Source: UBA2705 sp963977125 (lineage in GTDB: Bacteria; Pseudomonadota; Alphaproteobacteria; Micavibrionales; Micavibrionaceae). From it: DNA of 8,985 nucleotides. Shown piece by piece: positions 1-6,767 of this stretch (position 1 is its first letter; each line of letters starts with the position of its first letter). Where the stretch lies: positions 1 through 8,985 of the forward strand of contig CAXBNJ010000017.1 in NCBI GenBank assembly GCA_963977125.1. The letters run 5' to 3'. The position numbers were made by a program, and so were the translations under genes. The notes beneath the pieces were generated by a model. That model ran no database searches. It was not told where the DNA came from and saw only the letters and a list, made by a program, of their open reading frames with translations.

Positions 1-134
1 CGTGATCGTCATGATCATCATGCCCGTGTTCATCGTGATCGTCATGATCATCATGGTCGTCATCGTGTTCATCATCATGATCGTCATCTTCTTCGTGACG
101 GGCTTTGTCATGGCCATCATCATCGTGATCATTA
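1..134. repeat. Low-complexity His/Asp codon tract
   Basis: On the minus strand this stretch is almost only GAT/GAC and CAT/CAC codons, giving short imperfect repeats such as GATGATCATGAC. It encodes the metal-binding leader of the adaptor protein. Such tracts can expand or contract by slippage in units of codons, so the length may vary between strains. The tract continues past the left edge. Confidence 0.7.
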
Positions 135-238
135 TGCGCTGTTGTTTCTGCCTGTGCCGATGATATTGCGCTGGGTGTAAATGACCATGCGGTTAACGCA
201 AGACCAAGTACCATGAGGGATAAGAAATGTTTATTCAT
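1..238 (-). CDS. CzcB-like periplasmic adaptor of an RND metal efflux pump, N-terminal part only
   Basis: The gene starts at ATG 236-238 and runs off the left edge, so only the first 79 residues are visible. Residues 1-30 form a Sec signal peptide (hydrophobic stretch from about residue 5, likely cleavage after Ala28-Gln-Ala30). Residues 35-79 are almost entirely acidic and histidine: 13 His, 22 Asp and 4 Glu in 45 residues. Such His/Asp-rich leaders are known on periplasmic adaptors of heavy-metal efflux pumps, where they may bind Zn, Co, Cd, Ni or Cu before export. The start overlaps the end of the CzcC-like gene by 8 nt (ATGAATAA), and an AAGGAC ribosome site at 245-250 lies inside that gene, so translation is probably coupled. 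No adaptor-fold residues (lipoyl or hairpin domains) are in view. The assignment therefore rests on the leader and on position, and another exported metal-binding protein is possible. Confidence 0.72.
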   Translation of the reverse strand, partial: MNKHFLSLMVLGLALTAWSFTPSAISSAQAETTAHNDHDDDGHDKARHEEDDDHDDEHDDDHDDHDDHDEHGHDDHDDH

Positions 239-1514
239 TGTTTTGTCCTTTACTCTGCATGTCAGAGATTTGTGTAATAAGGGGGCTATGTGTGCCCATC
301 AAAAAGTCGGTTTGTGCCTGTGCTTGATAAACATTTAACAGGCTGTCTAATCTGGCTTCTTGCACGGCGTATAAAGTGCGCTGTGCATCTAACAAATCCA
401 AAAAGCTAAATGCGCCGCGCCCATAACCGTCATCAGCTTGGCTATAAGCTTTTTGGGCGCTGGGGATAATCTCATTTTGATAGCGGCGCGTTTCTTCCAG
501 TGACGAGGCAAGGTTTTCCCATGCCTGAAGTGCCGATTGTCGCAGCGATAATTCAGCCGCGTAGCTTTGGGCATCGGCTTTGACCATATTGGCTTTCGCT
601 TCTTGGATGCTGCCCTGATTGCGGTTAAACACAGGAATTGGGAATGACAAATTAGCCACCAAAGCTGTGCTATCACTTTCATTAAAGCGGCGTACACCAA
701 AGCCAAAAACGGGGTCAGGCACAGCCTGTGCGTGGGCAAGGCTCAGTGAAGAGCGCGCCTGCATTTTGGCGAATTCCTGCGCTTGTGCTTGCGGTGCATT
801 TTTTAGGGCATCTAACAGCTCTTTCTTGGCAATCAAATCGGGCAATGCACTTAAGTCAGCCTGCACATCAAAGCTTGATGCATCCATCACACCGAGCAAC
901 CGCGCGAGATCATTCTTTGCGGTGACCAGTTCTTTTTGTGATTTACGTTTTTCTACTTCTGCGGCGGCTTGTTCTATATCCGCTTTGCTGTGCTGAATAT
1001 CGGCTGCCTTAGCCGCGCCAATACGCTTTTTGACGATTCTATGCGTTTTATCAGCCAAAGCGAGGCGTTTATTAGCCAGGGCCAGACGTTCTTGCGCCAC
1101 GACAAGGCGAATAAAGGCGTAATCTGTTTGGGCAAGCAGGCTCAAGCCTTGTGTTTTGGCGCTTTGTTGGGTGATTTTATAATCAAAATCGGCGACATCT
1201 GTGCGGCTTGCGCGCTTGCCGCCCATTTCAATTTTCTGTGCAATACCGAGCGTGATTTCGGAGCCGTCAAAGCCTTGTTGGTTTTTATCACCAGCGAAGT
1301 TTTCAACATCAAAAAAGCCCTCAGGATTAGGCAGGAGGGACGCTTGTAAGCGCGCGCCATCCGCCGCATTAATCGCGGCGCGTGCCGCCATATATGTTGG
1401 GTTATTTTGTAGCGCCATGTGAAGCGCCGTTTGTTTATCCAGAGCTTCAGCATGGGCCAATATTGGCTGCCATAAAAATACAGCAAGCACTGACATATAG
1501 AGTAATTTCTTCAT
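231..1514 (-). CDS. czcC: CzcC-like outer-membrane channel (TolC family) of a heavy-metal efflux pump
   Basis: A 427-residue protein, the usual length for CzcC/CusC-type outer-membrane factors. Residues 1-22 are a signal peptide ending Ala-His-Ala, with no lipobox cysteine, so it is probably not a lipoprotein. The mature part has the two tandem outer-membrane efflux repeats, about residues 27-210 and 230-415. Hallmarks are LLPNPE near residue 60, an EMGGKR segment near residue 97, the proline-rich SFPIPVFNRNQG of the second repeat, and FLDLLDAQRTL near the end. Long Ala/Gln/Lys-rich helices match the periplasmic alpha-barrel. In such pumps this trimer forms the exit duct for divalent cations delivered by a CzcB adaptor and a CzcA RND transporter, which would lie to the left of the window. 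The ATG at 1512-1514 has an AAGGA site at 1521-1525, 6 nt upstream. The exact metal specificity cannot be read from the channel. Confidence 0.88.
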   Translation of the reverse strand: MKKLLYMSVLAVFLWQPILAHAEALDKQTALHMALQNNPTYMAARAAINAADGARLQASLLPNPEGFFDVENFAGDKNQQGFDGSEITLGIAQKIEMGGKRASRTDVADFDYKITQQSAKTQGLSLLAQTDYAFIRLVVAQERLALANKRLALADKTHRIVKKRIGAAKAADIQHSKADIEQAAAEVEKRKSQKELVTAKNDLARLLGVMDASSFDVQADLSALPDLIAKKELLDALKNAPQAQAQEFAKMQARSSLSLAHAQAVPDPVFGFGVRRFNESDSTALVANLSFPIPVFNRNQGSIQEAKANMVKADAQSYAAELSLRQSALQAWENLASSLEETRRYQNEIIPSAQKAYSQADDGYGRGAFSFLDLLDAQRTLYAVQEARLDSLLNVYQAQAQTDFLMGTHSPLITQISDMQSKGQNNE

Positions 1515-1600
1515 AATCGTTCCTTGGATTTAATCAATAAATAAGGGGAAGGTGACCACGCTGATACATAGCGAAGTCCAAAAATAAAGGTCGTAAAGAA

Positions 1601-1632
1601 GCCCCGCATATGACTTTCGTCAAAAAGCGGGC
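1601..1632 (-). promoter_or_regulatory. Two-tier hairpin between the small Cys/His gene and czcC
   Basis: An outer stem pairs CCCGC (1603-1607) with GCGGG (1627-1631), extended by one further G-C pair after a bulge. An inner stem pairs TGAC (1611-1614) with GTCA (1619-1622) around a TTTC loop. In the minus-strand transcript the hairpin is followed by a weak U-rich stretch. It could be an attenuator, a leaky terminator or a processing site that sets the ratio of the small protein to the pump. The pairing is visible but the role is a guess. Confidence 0.3.
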
Positions 1633-1650
1633 GCAGTAGACCTTATAAAT

Positions 1651-1993
1651 TTATGCTCTGGGAGGACGTTTGAGGCCGTCAATTACATCAGACACATATA
1701 AAGCTGTATCTGGCATCAGTCGTTCAATCTCAACGGCAGCGTTTATATTGCTTGGACCGCGTGGCGCGCTAAGCGCATGATGAACACAACAACCATTACA
1801 GGAGATTTCACACTCACTGCTACCTTGATTCTCGTTGTGAGAATTATGGCTCGACTTATCCGTATCAATGCTTATGGAGATTTCTGTATTAAGGGCGTTA
1901 TTCGCATCAACACCAGCATGCGCATGCGAAAGACAGACCGTCATAGAGAGGATCATGGCAAAGGCTGATAGTGTTAAAAAAAAATTGTTTCAT
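1651..1993 (-). CDS. Small exported Cys/His-rich protein ahead of the metal pump, with an apparent frameshift
   Basis: The open frame as given begins at ATG 1956 and encodes 101 residues, but that start would leave a headless signal peptide and has no ribosome site. In the same frame, upstream codons read hydrophobic residues up to the run of nine A at 1976-1984. With eight A instead, ATG at 1991-1993 gives a 113-residue protein starting MKQFFLTLSAFAMILSMT, a complete Sec signal peptide with likely cleavage after Ala-His-Ala. The mature protein is Ser/Asn/Asp-rich and then has a metal-site-like cluster CEISCNGCCVHH, four Cys and two His in 12 residues. The C-terminus ends in LKRPPRA. Position, size, export signal and Cys/His content resemble the small CzcI-type accessory proteins found just upstream of czcC, but no clear homology is claimed. 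It may buffer or sense metal in the periplasm. No good ribosome site is seen at either start. Confidence 0.6.
1976..1984. repeat. Homopolymer of nine A (T on the coding strand) in a signal-peptide region
   Basis: The run sits directly after ATG-AAA-CAA of the probable true start of the small Cys/His protein. At nine bases it puts the start and the body of the gene in different frames; at eight bases they are in one frame. It may be a sequencing error, a slippage-prone on/off tract, or a site of transcriptional slippage. Confidence 0.75.
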
Positions 1994-2052
1994 CGCCAAC
2001 AGATTAACATTCAAAATATTCTAATGCAATAATCAAAACTCAGCATATTTTG

Positions 2053-2078
2053 CTCCCCCTTAAGCCTCCCCCTTAAGC
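2053..2078. promoter_or_regulatory. Perfect 13-bp tandem repeat in the divergent intergenic region, possible operator
   Basis: CTCCCCCTTAAGC occurs twice with no gap and no mismatch, at 2053-2065 and 2066-2078. The repeat lies between the divergent starts of the small metal-associated gene (1993) and the exported HAD hydrolase (2171), a 177-bp region that otherwise is AT-rich and without a gene. The C-run core stands out from that AT-rich setting. Adjacent direct repeats near promoters are typical binding sites for response regulators and other activators, so this may control one or both genes. A TAGAAT hexamer on the minus strand, between the repeat and the small gene, could be its -10 box. 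No regulator gene is in the window. Confidence 0.45.
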
Positions 2079-2170
2079 TTTTTGTAATTTTTGATAATAA
2101 AAAGAGGCACAGCCCTTTAAAATCTAAAAAAACTATCTATATCTCACAAAACAGAAAAGGATCCAACACA

Positions 2171-2941
2171 GTGAAAAAAAATATTCTAGCCGCATTAGTT
2201 GCACTTCTATCCTTTACGGGGTGGGCAGAACAAGGTCAGGCACAGACCGAAAACACCATGACAAAACCTAAGGTCATCTTTTTTGATGTCAATGAGACCT
2301 TGCTTGATTTGGGTACCATGCGCGTATCGGTTTCAAAAGCTTTAGGTGGCCGCGATGATTTGCTTGCCCTTTGGTTTTCAACCATGCTGCATCACTCACT
2401 TGTCGACACGACAACAGGGCGTTTTCACACTTTTGGTACCATCGGCGTTGCATCGCTTATGATGGTTGCTGAAAGTAACGGTATTGCGCTTAGTGAAGAG
2501 GATGCGCGCACCGCAATTGTCACACCATTGCGCAGTTTACCGCCGCATGGAGATGTCATCGAAGGGTTAGCAGCGCTGAAGAAGCAAGGCTTCACATTAA
2601 TCAGCTTAACCAATTCATCGAATAAAGGCGTTGAGACGCAATTTAAAAATGCCGGTCTGACGGATTTCTTTGAACGCCGTTTAAGCGTGGAAGATATTAA
2701 AACCTACAAACCTGATTTAAGAGCTTATGAATGGGCCTTAAAAGAAATGGGCGTAAAACCTGAAGAAGCGATGCTTGTCGCCGCCCATGGTTGGGACATT
2801 GCAGGGGCCAAAGCCGCAGGCATGCAAGCCACCTTTGTCGCGCGCCCAGGAAAAGCCCTTTATCCCCTCGCTGCCAAACCAGATTATATAGTCGATAACC
2901 TATCAGAGCTCGTCACTATATTTGAAGAAAAAGCCGAGTAA
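2171..2941 (+). CDS. Exported HAD-superfamily hydrolase, haloacid dehalogenase type II-like
   Basis: A 256-residue protein starting at GTG 2171-2173 with AAGGA at 2157-2161, 9 nt upstream. Residues 1-24 are a Sec signal peptide ending Gly-Gln-Ala. The catalytic domain begins right after Met30, which has no ribosome site, so the exported form is preferred. HAD motifs are complete: motif I FFDVNETLLD with nucleophile Asp39, Thr43 and Asp46; motif II LTNSS at 146-150; motif III Lys180 in YKPD; motif IV AAHGWDIAGA with Asp209. The order and the DVNETLLD form match the subfamily named 2-haloacid dehalogenase, in which the Asp attacks the substrate to form an ester that water cleaves. In that subfamily a Ser-Asn pair usually precedes WD; here it is Ala-His, so dehalogenation itself is uncertain and a phosphatase or other role is possible. 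It is transcribed alone, ahead of a strong terminator. A periplasmic location is unusual for the family. Confidence 0.85.
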   Translation: MKKNILAALVALLSFTGWAEQGQAQTENTMTKPKVIFFDVNETLLDLGTMRVSVSKALGGRDDLLALWFSTMLHHSLVDTTTGRFHTFGTIGVASLMMVAESNGIALSEEDARTAIVTPLRSLPPHGDVIEGLAALKKQGFTLISLTNSSNKGVETQFKNAGLTDFFERRLSVEDIKTYKPDLRAYEWALKEMGVKPEEAMLVAAHGWDIAGAKAAGMQATFVARPGKALYPLAAKPDYIVDNLSELVTIFEEKAE

Positions 2942-2946
2942 TCAAC

Positions 2947-2983
2947 AAGCAAAAGCTGTTGTTTATTTTGACAGCTTTTGCTT
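2947..2983 (+). terminator. Hairpin terminator after the HAD gene
   Basis: A perfect 13-bp stem, AAGCAAAAGCTGT (2947-2959) with ACAGCTTTTGCTT (2971-2983), around an 11-nt loop, starts a few bases after the stop codon. It is followed by TCTCTAT, only moderately U-rich. The strong stem and its position support transcription termination of the HAD gene. Confidence 0.75.
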
Positions 2984-3049
2984 TCTCTATGCCTGATTCA
3001 TAGTCAACCTATGCGCTGGTCAGGGCTGCGGTTTACACTTATTTATAAC

Positions 3050-3076
3050 TTGATTGCAAGTAACTTAAAGTATAGT
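3050..3076 (+). promoter_or_regulatory. Possible sigma-70-type promoter of the membrane-protein gene
   Basis: TTGATT (3050-3055) and TATAGT (3071-3076) resemble -35 and -10 boxes. The 15-bp spacer is shorter than the usual 17, which keeps confidence low. The site lies 35 bp before the ATG at 3111, after the preceding terminator, so a promoter is expected somewhere here. Confidence 0.3.
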
Positions 3077-3110
3077 ATTTTGTGTTAATTGGAAACATGG
3101 GGTATAGGCT

Positions 3111-3938
3111 ATGAGTAATAAAAAAGAGCATTTCATTACAATGTTAACGGCAGTGAAAGCGAGTTTCGCGGCGGTGTATAACAACTTCACGGCGCTGTGT
3201 TACATTGCTATACCGTATATGATATTAACAACATTAATCACAATTATCTCAGGCGGTTATGAGACCCTTATCCCTACTGTGCGGGAAAACTCACTTGAAG
3301 AAAACGCTGCAATAATCTCGAAACTCTTTCCCTTCTTATTGTTACAGTTTTTCTATTCGGCGAAAGCATTGAGAGCGTCTATGCGACTATTTTGTGATGG
3401 GCCATATAGTGTATCAGAATATAATTTACTGAGATGGAACAAGGCTGAACTTTCTTTCGTTCTAACGACCTTATTATACACGGTTGTCGCAGGGGCTGTG
3501 TGTTTGGCTTTAAGTTTCGGGATTCCTGCTATGTTTACATTTATCGCGTTCTTACCGGCCGTCATATTTCCCTCTTCTGCGACGGCTCTTTTAATCGCAA
3601 GCATTGCCCCTGCCGTCTCAATAGGAATCGCGGTGATACTCTGCGTTATCTTCTGTTTACGAGCCGTATTTATTTTCCCAGCCAAGGCTATGGGACAGCC
3701 TTTAAAAATCAGCTCATCTATTAAATTCTCGAAAGGCAGTATGAGGACTTTACTTGCAACCCTTGCACTGGCTTTTATTCCCTTTGCTGTTGTCATTATT
3801 CTGGCGGGAATGATTCCACCAAGCTTGGCGGTTTATACAAAGCTTCTTGTTGGTTTTTTGTGGGGCATGGTCTGCGTGGCCATCATATGCAATCATTATA
3901 ACAAGCTTATGGATGAACTTATGTCTCGCTATTATTAA
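3111..3938 (+). CDS. Polytopic inner-membrane protein of unknown function
   Basis: A 275-residue protein with about six hydrophobic segments, roughly at residues 28-48, 70-84, 114-136, 139-163, 165-190 and 213-235, and a probable last one at 244-262. Charged loops separate most of them. The segment after the fifth helix, RAVFIFPAKAMGQPLKIS followed by a Ser/Lys-rich turn and a new helix, recalls a pattern seen in uncharacterised membrane proteins of similar size (YciC-like): Arg, hydrophobic run, Pro, then a loop ending in a Lys/Arg-Gly step into the next helix. This is a resemblance only. No transporter motif, catalytic motif or signal peptide is seen. The ATG at 3111 has only a weak AGG nearby (3106-3108). 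It appears monocistronic, between an upstream terminator and a convergent operon. I do not recognise a specific family. Confidence 0.75.
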   Translation: MSNKKEHFITMLTAVKASFAAVYNNFTALCYIAIPYMILTTLITIISGGYETLIPTVRENSLEENAAIISKLFPFLLLQFFYSAKALRASMRLFCDGPYSVSEYNLLRWNKAELSFVLTTLLYTVVAGAVCLALSFGIPAMFTFIAFLPAVIFPSSATALLIASIAPAVSIGIAVILCVIFCLRAVFIFPAKAMGQPLKISSSIKFSKGSMRTLLATLALAFIPFAVVIILAGMIPPSLAVYTKLLVGFLWGMVCVAIICNHYNKLMDELMSRYY

Positions 3939-4006
3939 GCCTGGTGAGGCAAAAGCGCGCGCAATCTAAAAACAGCCTAAAAATCGCTTCTTATTACGGT
4001 TTTATT

Positions 4007-4891
4007 TTAGTTTGTTTTGAGGGCAGAATCGCGGACATATTTAATGAACCCGTATAGGTTTTCTGCATCAACGCCGTGTAGCATAAGGCGGAACCCAGAT
4101 TCTATAGTCGATAAAGGCACCATAGGGTGCTTGTTATTCACCAAGCCCATAATTTCACCCTTGTTAAAAATCGTCGCTGTATAAACCGCGATGGTTTCAT
4201 CTAATTGTAATGAATTACTCGCCCGTTCAAAATCTTCACGTGATAATAGCAATGCGAAAATGGGCGTATAAATCTCAATCGCGCTTTGTAGGTCAATAAA
4301 GTTATGCCACTTATTAGGGGGCGGCTTAATTTCAAGATCAAAATCTTGGATAGCGGAAAAATCAATCTGCTCTAAGGGGATAGGCGCAATTTGTTTGTTT
4401 TTATCTCTTAAATAGCTATTCAGAATAATAACGAAGTTATAAATGTTCAAATCATGCTGAACAAAGACATTATCGCGCAAATCTTCAACAGTTTTGGGGG
4501 TTAATGGGTGACCCGTTAACGCGCCATCGGCCAGATTGTCATTTAGAAATTTAAGGACCTGTGAGCCCATATTAAAATGACGAATAATCAAATAATTCGC
4601 ATCGCGACTAACAAAGTTTTTCATCCCCCAACATAGCGTGGCATGCAGTAATTTAGCGGAGGTGAGCGTATTGGGAATAAATATACGAATAAACCGCGCT
4701 ATCATAAGGAAGAGTCTTGCTAATGGCCGTATCAGCGGCAGTAATAAGCGCCGCGACCATGTGCCGTTATTACGTAACAAAGCATCTTTGGCTCTTTGGT
4801 CAAAAAACGTACTTTGATCCAAGGCCAAAGCCAACCACGGGTCAGGATTTTCTATGTCATGATCTTTTACATCAAATGTTGACTCATGCAT
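4007..4891 (-). CDS. Unknown 294-aa protein, last gene of the ketosynthase/di-iron operon
   Basis: No family is recognised. The N-terminal 40 residues are acidic and polar. Residues about 45-75 form a basic, hydrophobic and probably amphipathic helix (RRLLLPLIRPLARLF, then a further Arg-spaced hydrophobic stretch ending in IFIP), which suggests attachment to the inner membrane rather than crossing it. The middle is helical with His and Trp residues (LLHATLCWGM, YLIIRHFNMG) that could be functional. The C-terminal half is soluble-looking. There is no signal peptide. The ATG at 4889-4891 overlaps the stop of the di-iron gene by 8 nt (ATGCATGA), with a GAGGAAA ribosome site at 4898-4904, so it is almost surely made together with that enzyme. 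It may be a membrane-bound partner or acyl-handling component of the pathway; that is inference from position. Confidence 0.8.
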   Translation of the reverse strand: MHESTFDVKDHDIENPDPWLALALDQSTFFDQRAKDALLRNNGTWSRRLLLPLIRPLARLFLMIARFIRIFIPNTLTSAKLLHATLCWGMKNFVSRDANYLIIRHFNMGSQVLKFLNDNLADGALTGHPLTPKTVEDLRDNVFVQHDLNIYNFVIILNSYLRDKNKQIAPIPLEQIDFSAIQDFDLEIKPPPNKWHNFIDLQSAIEIYTPIFALLLSREDFERASNSLQLDETIAVYTATIFNKGEIMGLVNNKHPMVPLSTIESGFRLMLHGVDAENLYGFIKYVRDSALKTN

Positions 4892-5567
4892 TGCCGATTT
4901 CCTCGAGTTGTAATTGATAAAGACGCGCGGTTATTTTGGCCGTTTTGATAATATCGCGCCCCATATTTTCGATGTCTAGGATACCTGATTTGAGCGCTTG
5001 GTCAAAATCCTCCATATGACCATCATCATGTTCACCGTGATATAAGAAAAAGCTAACGTTTTCATCTTGCAGGCCAAGCTGGTCGCGAATGGCGTGTGCC
5101 CATTCACGGGCTTTATTTTGTCCTAAGCCTTCAATAATAAACATCGAACCGAGCAAACAGAGTGGATTGGGTTGAGAAGCGCGGTGAAACATGAAGGCGC
5201 TTAACGCTTCAGTACCGATGTTTTTCTCACCATTTTGAATATCAGATAATTGACCGCCGATAGACACATAATTATCTTCGAGCATTTTATAGTCCCGATG
5301 TTCGGTGACGCAGTGCTGCATGAATTTAGAACGCATCTCGAAATGATGCTCGTCAATGCTTGATGCCGCGCGGGCAATCCAGCGCCCGCCTTCAACAACC
5401 TGCTGTCGGTGGTTCATTAATAATAACTGATAATCCGCGAGGCGGAACTTGCCACGGTTTAATTTATCAATAATAGGGACATTATCCAATTGCGTTGTAA
5501 AATCAGCCCAGACTTTGATTAAACCGCGCATGACTTCTTCGCTTGTCATTATGTTCTTTGCATTCAT
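4884..5567 (-). CDS. Haem-oxygenase-like di-iron oxidase/oxygenase (iron-containing redox enzyme, TenA/PqqC fold)
   Basis: A 227-residue all-helical protein of the usual size for the family. Likely iron ligands stand in the expected order: Glu59 in VVEGGRW, the FMQHCVTEHRDY helix (His85, Glu89, His90), Glu146 in FIIEGLG, and a final helix YHGEHDDGHMEDF with His177, Asp181 and His184. That last H-x3-D-x2-H spacing is the one I know from the chlamydial protein CADD. Members of this fold use two irons and O2 for reactions such as decarboxylation of fatty acids to alkenes (UndA) or C-C and N-oxidation of amino acids; PqqC and TenA are metal-free relatives. The ATG at 5565-5567 shares one base with the ketosynthase stop (TAATG), with a strong GGAGGT at 5574-5579, and the next gene overlaps its end by 8 nt. 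An oxidative step on a product of the ketosynthase is a reasonable guess; the substrate is unknown. Confidence 0.78.
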   Translation of the reverse strand: MNAKNIMTSEEVMRGLIKVWADFTTQLDNVPIIDKLNRGKFRLADYQLLLMNHRQQVVEGGRWIARAASSIDEHHFEMRSKFMQHCVTEHRDYKMLEDNYVSIGGQLSDIQNGEKNIGTEALSAFMFHRASQPNPLCLLGSMFIIEGLGQNKAREWAHAIRDQLGLQDENVSFFLYHGEHDDGHMEDFDQALKSGILDIENMGRDIIKTAKITARLYQLQLEEIGNA

Positions 5568-6694
5568 TATACGACCTCCAATAACATTAACCCATTTATA
5601 CTGCGTCCACTTTCTGGGACGTGACAGAGAATTTTCTCGCCTTTTTTTAAGCCGCCTTCACGGTATAACTCTTCAAGCATGATGAAAATTGAGGCCGCGC
5701 CCGTATTGCCTTTTGTATAAAGATTTGTGAACCATTTGTTTTCATCGATCATAGCGCCAGATTGGCGCAATAATTTGATCACTTCCTCGCGCAGGGAATG
5801 AGACGAATAATGGCTGCAAAGATGATCGATATCATCAATGACAATTTTTCCTTGATCAATCAAATCAAGATAATGAGAAACCCAGACAGGAATCATTTTT
5901 TTCATTAAATCGAAATCTTGCGTCAACATCATGGCGCCTGCTTTTTTAGCAGCGGCGGGATCGCCGAAATCACCCCAATTCTTCATCTGTCCATCATTCT
6001 TAACGCCGCCGCCAACCATGCAGGTATCAAAGCGATCAGCATAAGAGCGTATATCAATCCAGTTTATTTTTAATGAAAGCTGACGGTCATTAGGTTTGTT
6101 TTCAAGAATGGCCGCGCCCGCCCCATCTGATAGGGTAAAACGCAGAAAATCGGCATCAAGTGCGATTTTTCCTTCTTCGTTTACTTGATTAGTTCCTTCA
6201 TAAAACCCCGGTCTGAAATAGCGACTAGAAAACTCACTACCACATACCGCGGCGCATTGATGTTCATCGGTTTTAACCTGTAGGTAAGCGGTTTTTAAAG
6301 CCATTAATGCGCTTGCGCAGACGCTTTGGAAATTGGCAATCTCAATAGGCGGTAAGCCAAGTTCCGCATGTGTGTGTGATGCTAAACCGGGCACTAAAAC
6401 ATCGCCCAGCGTAGAGGCGGTCGCTAAATAGGTTATGTCGTTCAGTGATACTTCTGATTTATCAGCAGCATCGCGCGCGGCATGCGCAGCCATTTCAGCG
6501 CTGCTATAGCGCGGCTTACCGGCTTTATCGAGGGCATAATGACGGGTCTGGATGCGGTTCTGGCGCAGCACCAAAGCCCGATGACGTGACGGTTTATCAT
6601 ATATATAGCCTAGATACGCTTCCATTTCATCGGATGCTATAGCACCCCCAGGTAAGAAAGCGCCAAGGCTGTTAATATAAACATCATTACTCAT
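5567..6694 (-). CDS. Beta-ketoacyl synthase III-like enzyme (FabH/DarB-StlD-type ketosynthase)
   Basis: A 375-residue thiolase-fold condensing enzyme. The catalytic triad is intact: Cys126 in FQSVCASALMAL, His295 in LCSHYSSHS, and Asn330 in TKGNTGAAS. The glycine-rich LSDGAGAAIL at 188-197 is also typical. The N-terminal region, with FLPGGAIASDEMEAYLG, a KPSRHRALVLRQNRI stretch and TRHYALDKAGK, resembles the DarB/StlD group of ketosynthases known from dialkylresorcinol and related pathways more than housekeeping FabH. It probably condenses an activated acyl starter with a malonyl- or ketoacyl-type unit in the cytoplasm. No DarA-like cyclase or acyl carrier protein is in the window, so the product is not the standard one or the partners lie elsewhere. 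ATG 6692-6694 has AAGGA 7 nt upstream. It follows the PEPC-like gene by 73 nt and overlaps the di-iron gene by 1 nt. Confidence 0.85.
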   Translation of the reverse strand: MSNDVYINSLGAFLPGGAIASDEMEAYLGYIYDKPSRHRALVLRQNRIQTRHYALDKAGKPRYSSAEMAAHAARDAADKSEVSLNDITYLATASTLGDVLVPGLASHTHAELGLPPIEIANFQSVCASALMALKTAYLQVKTDEHQCAAVCGSEFSSRYFRPGFYEGTNQVNEEGKIALDADFLRFTLSDGAGAAILENKPNDRQLSLKINWIDIRSYADRFDTCMVGGGVKNDGQMKNWGDFGDPAAAKKAGAMMLTQDFDLMKKMIPVWVSHYLDLIDQGKIVIDDIDHLCSHYSSHSLREEVIKLLRQSGAMIDENKWFTNLYTKGNTGAASIFIMLEELYREGGLKKGEKILCHVPESGRSINGLMLLEVV

Positions 6695-6767
6695 GCTCTG
6701 ATCCTTTGTTGATCGCAGCGGTTAATATAAGGGTGAATTGTATGAGAAACATTTTTTCTACAGCCCT

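Noticed and set aside
1..136. CRISPR or tandem-repeat array at the left edge.
   Set aside because: The periodicity is that of Asp and His codons in an open frame. There are no spacer-like unique segments or palindromic repeats.
2258..2260. ATG (Met30) as a cytoplasmic start for the HAD hydrolase.
   Set aside because: No ribosome site precedes it, whereas the GTG at 2171 has a good one and encodes a clear signal peptide.
3939..4006. Possible terminator between the convergent genes (GCCT-GGTG-AGGC at 3939-3950, and AAGCG...CGCTT further on).
   Set aside because: The stems are only 4-5 bp, and the second needs a long loop. Neither has a convincing U-tract in the right place, though some terminator is expected here.
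6671..6730. The 10-mer GTTAATATAA occurs at 6671-6680 and again at 6721-6730, exactly 50 bp apart.
   Set aside because: It is short and AT-rich, and one copy is inside the start of the ketosynthase coding sequence. Chance is the simplest explanation.
6695..6767. Internal promoter before the ketosynthase (TATATT on the minus strand).
   Set aside because: No matching -35 box is found at the right distance. The gap is short and fits simple operon spacing.
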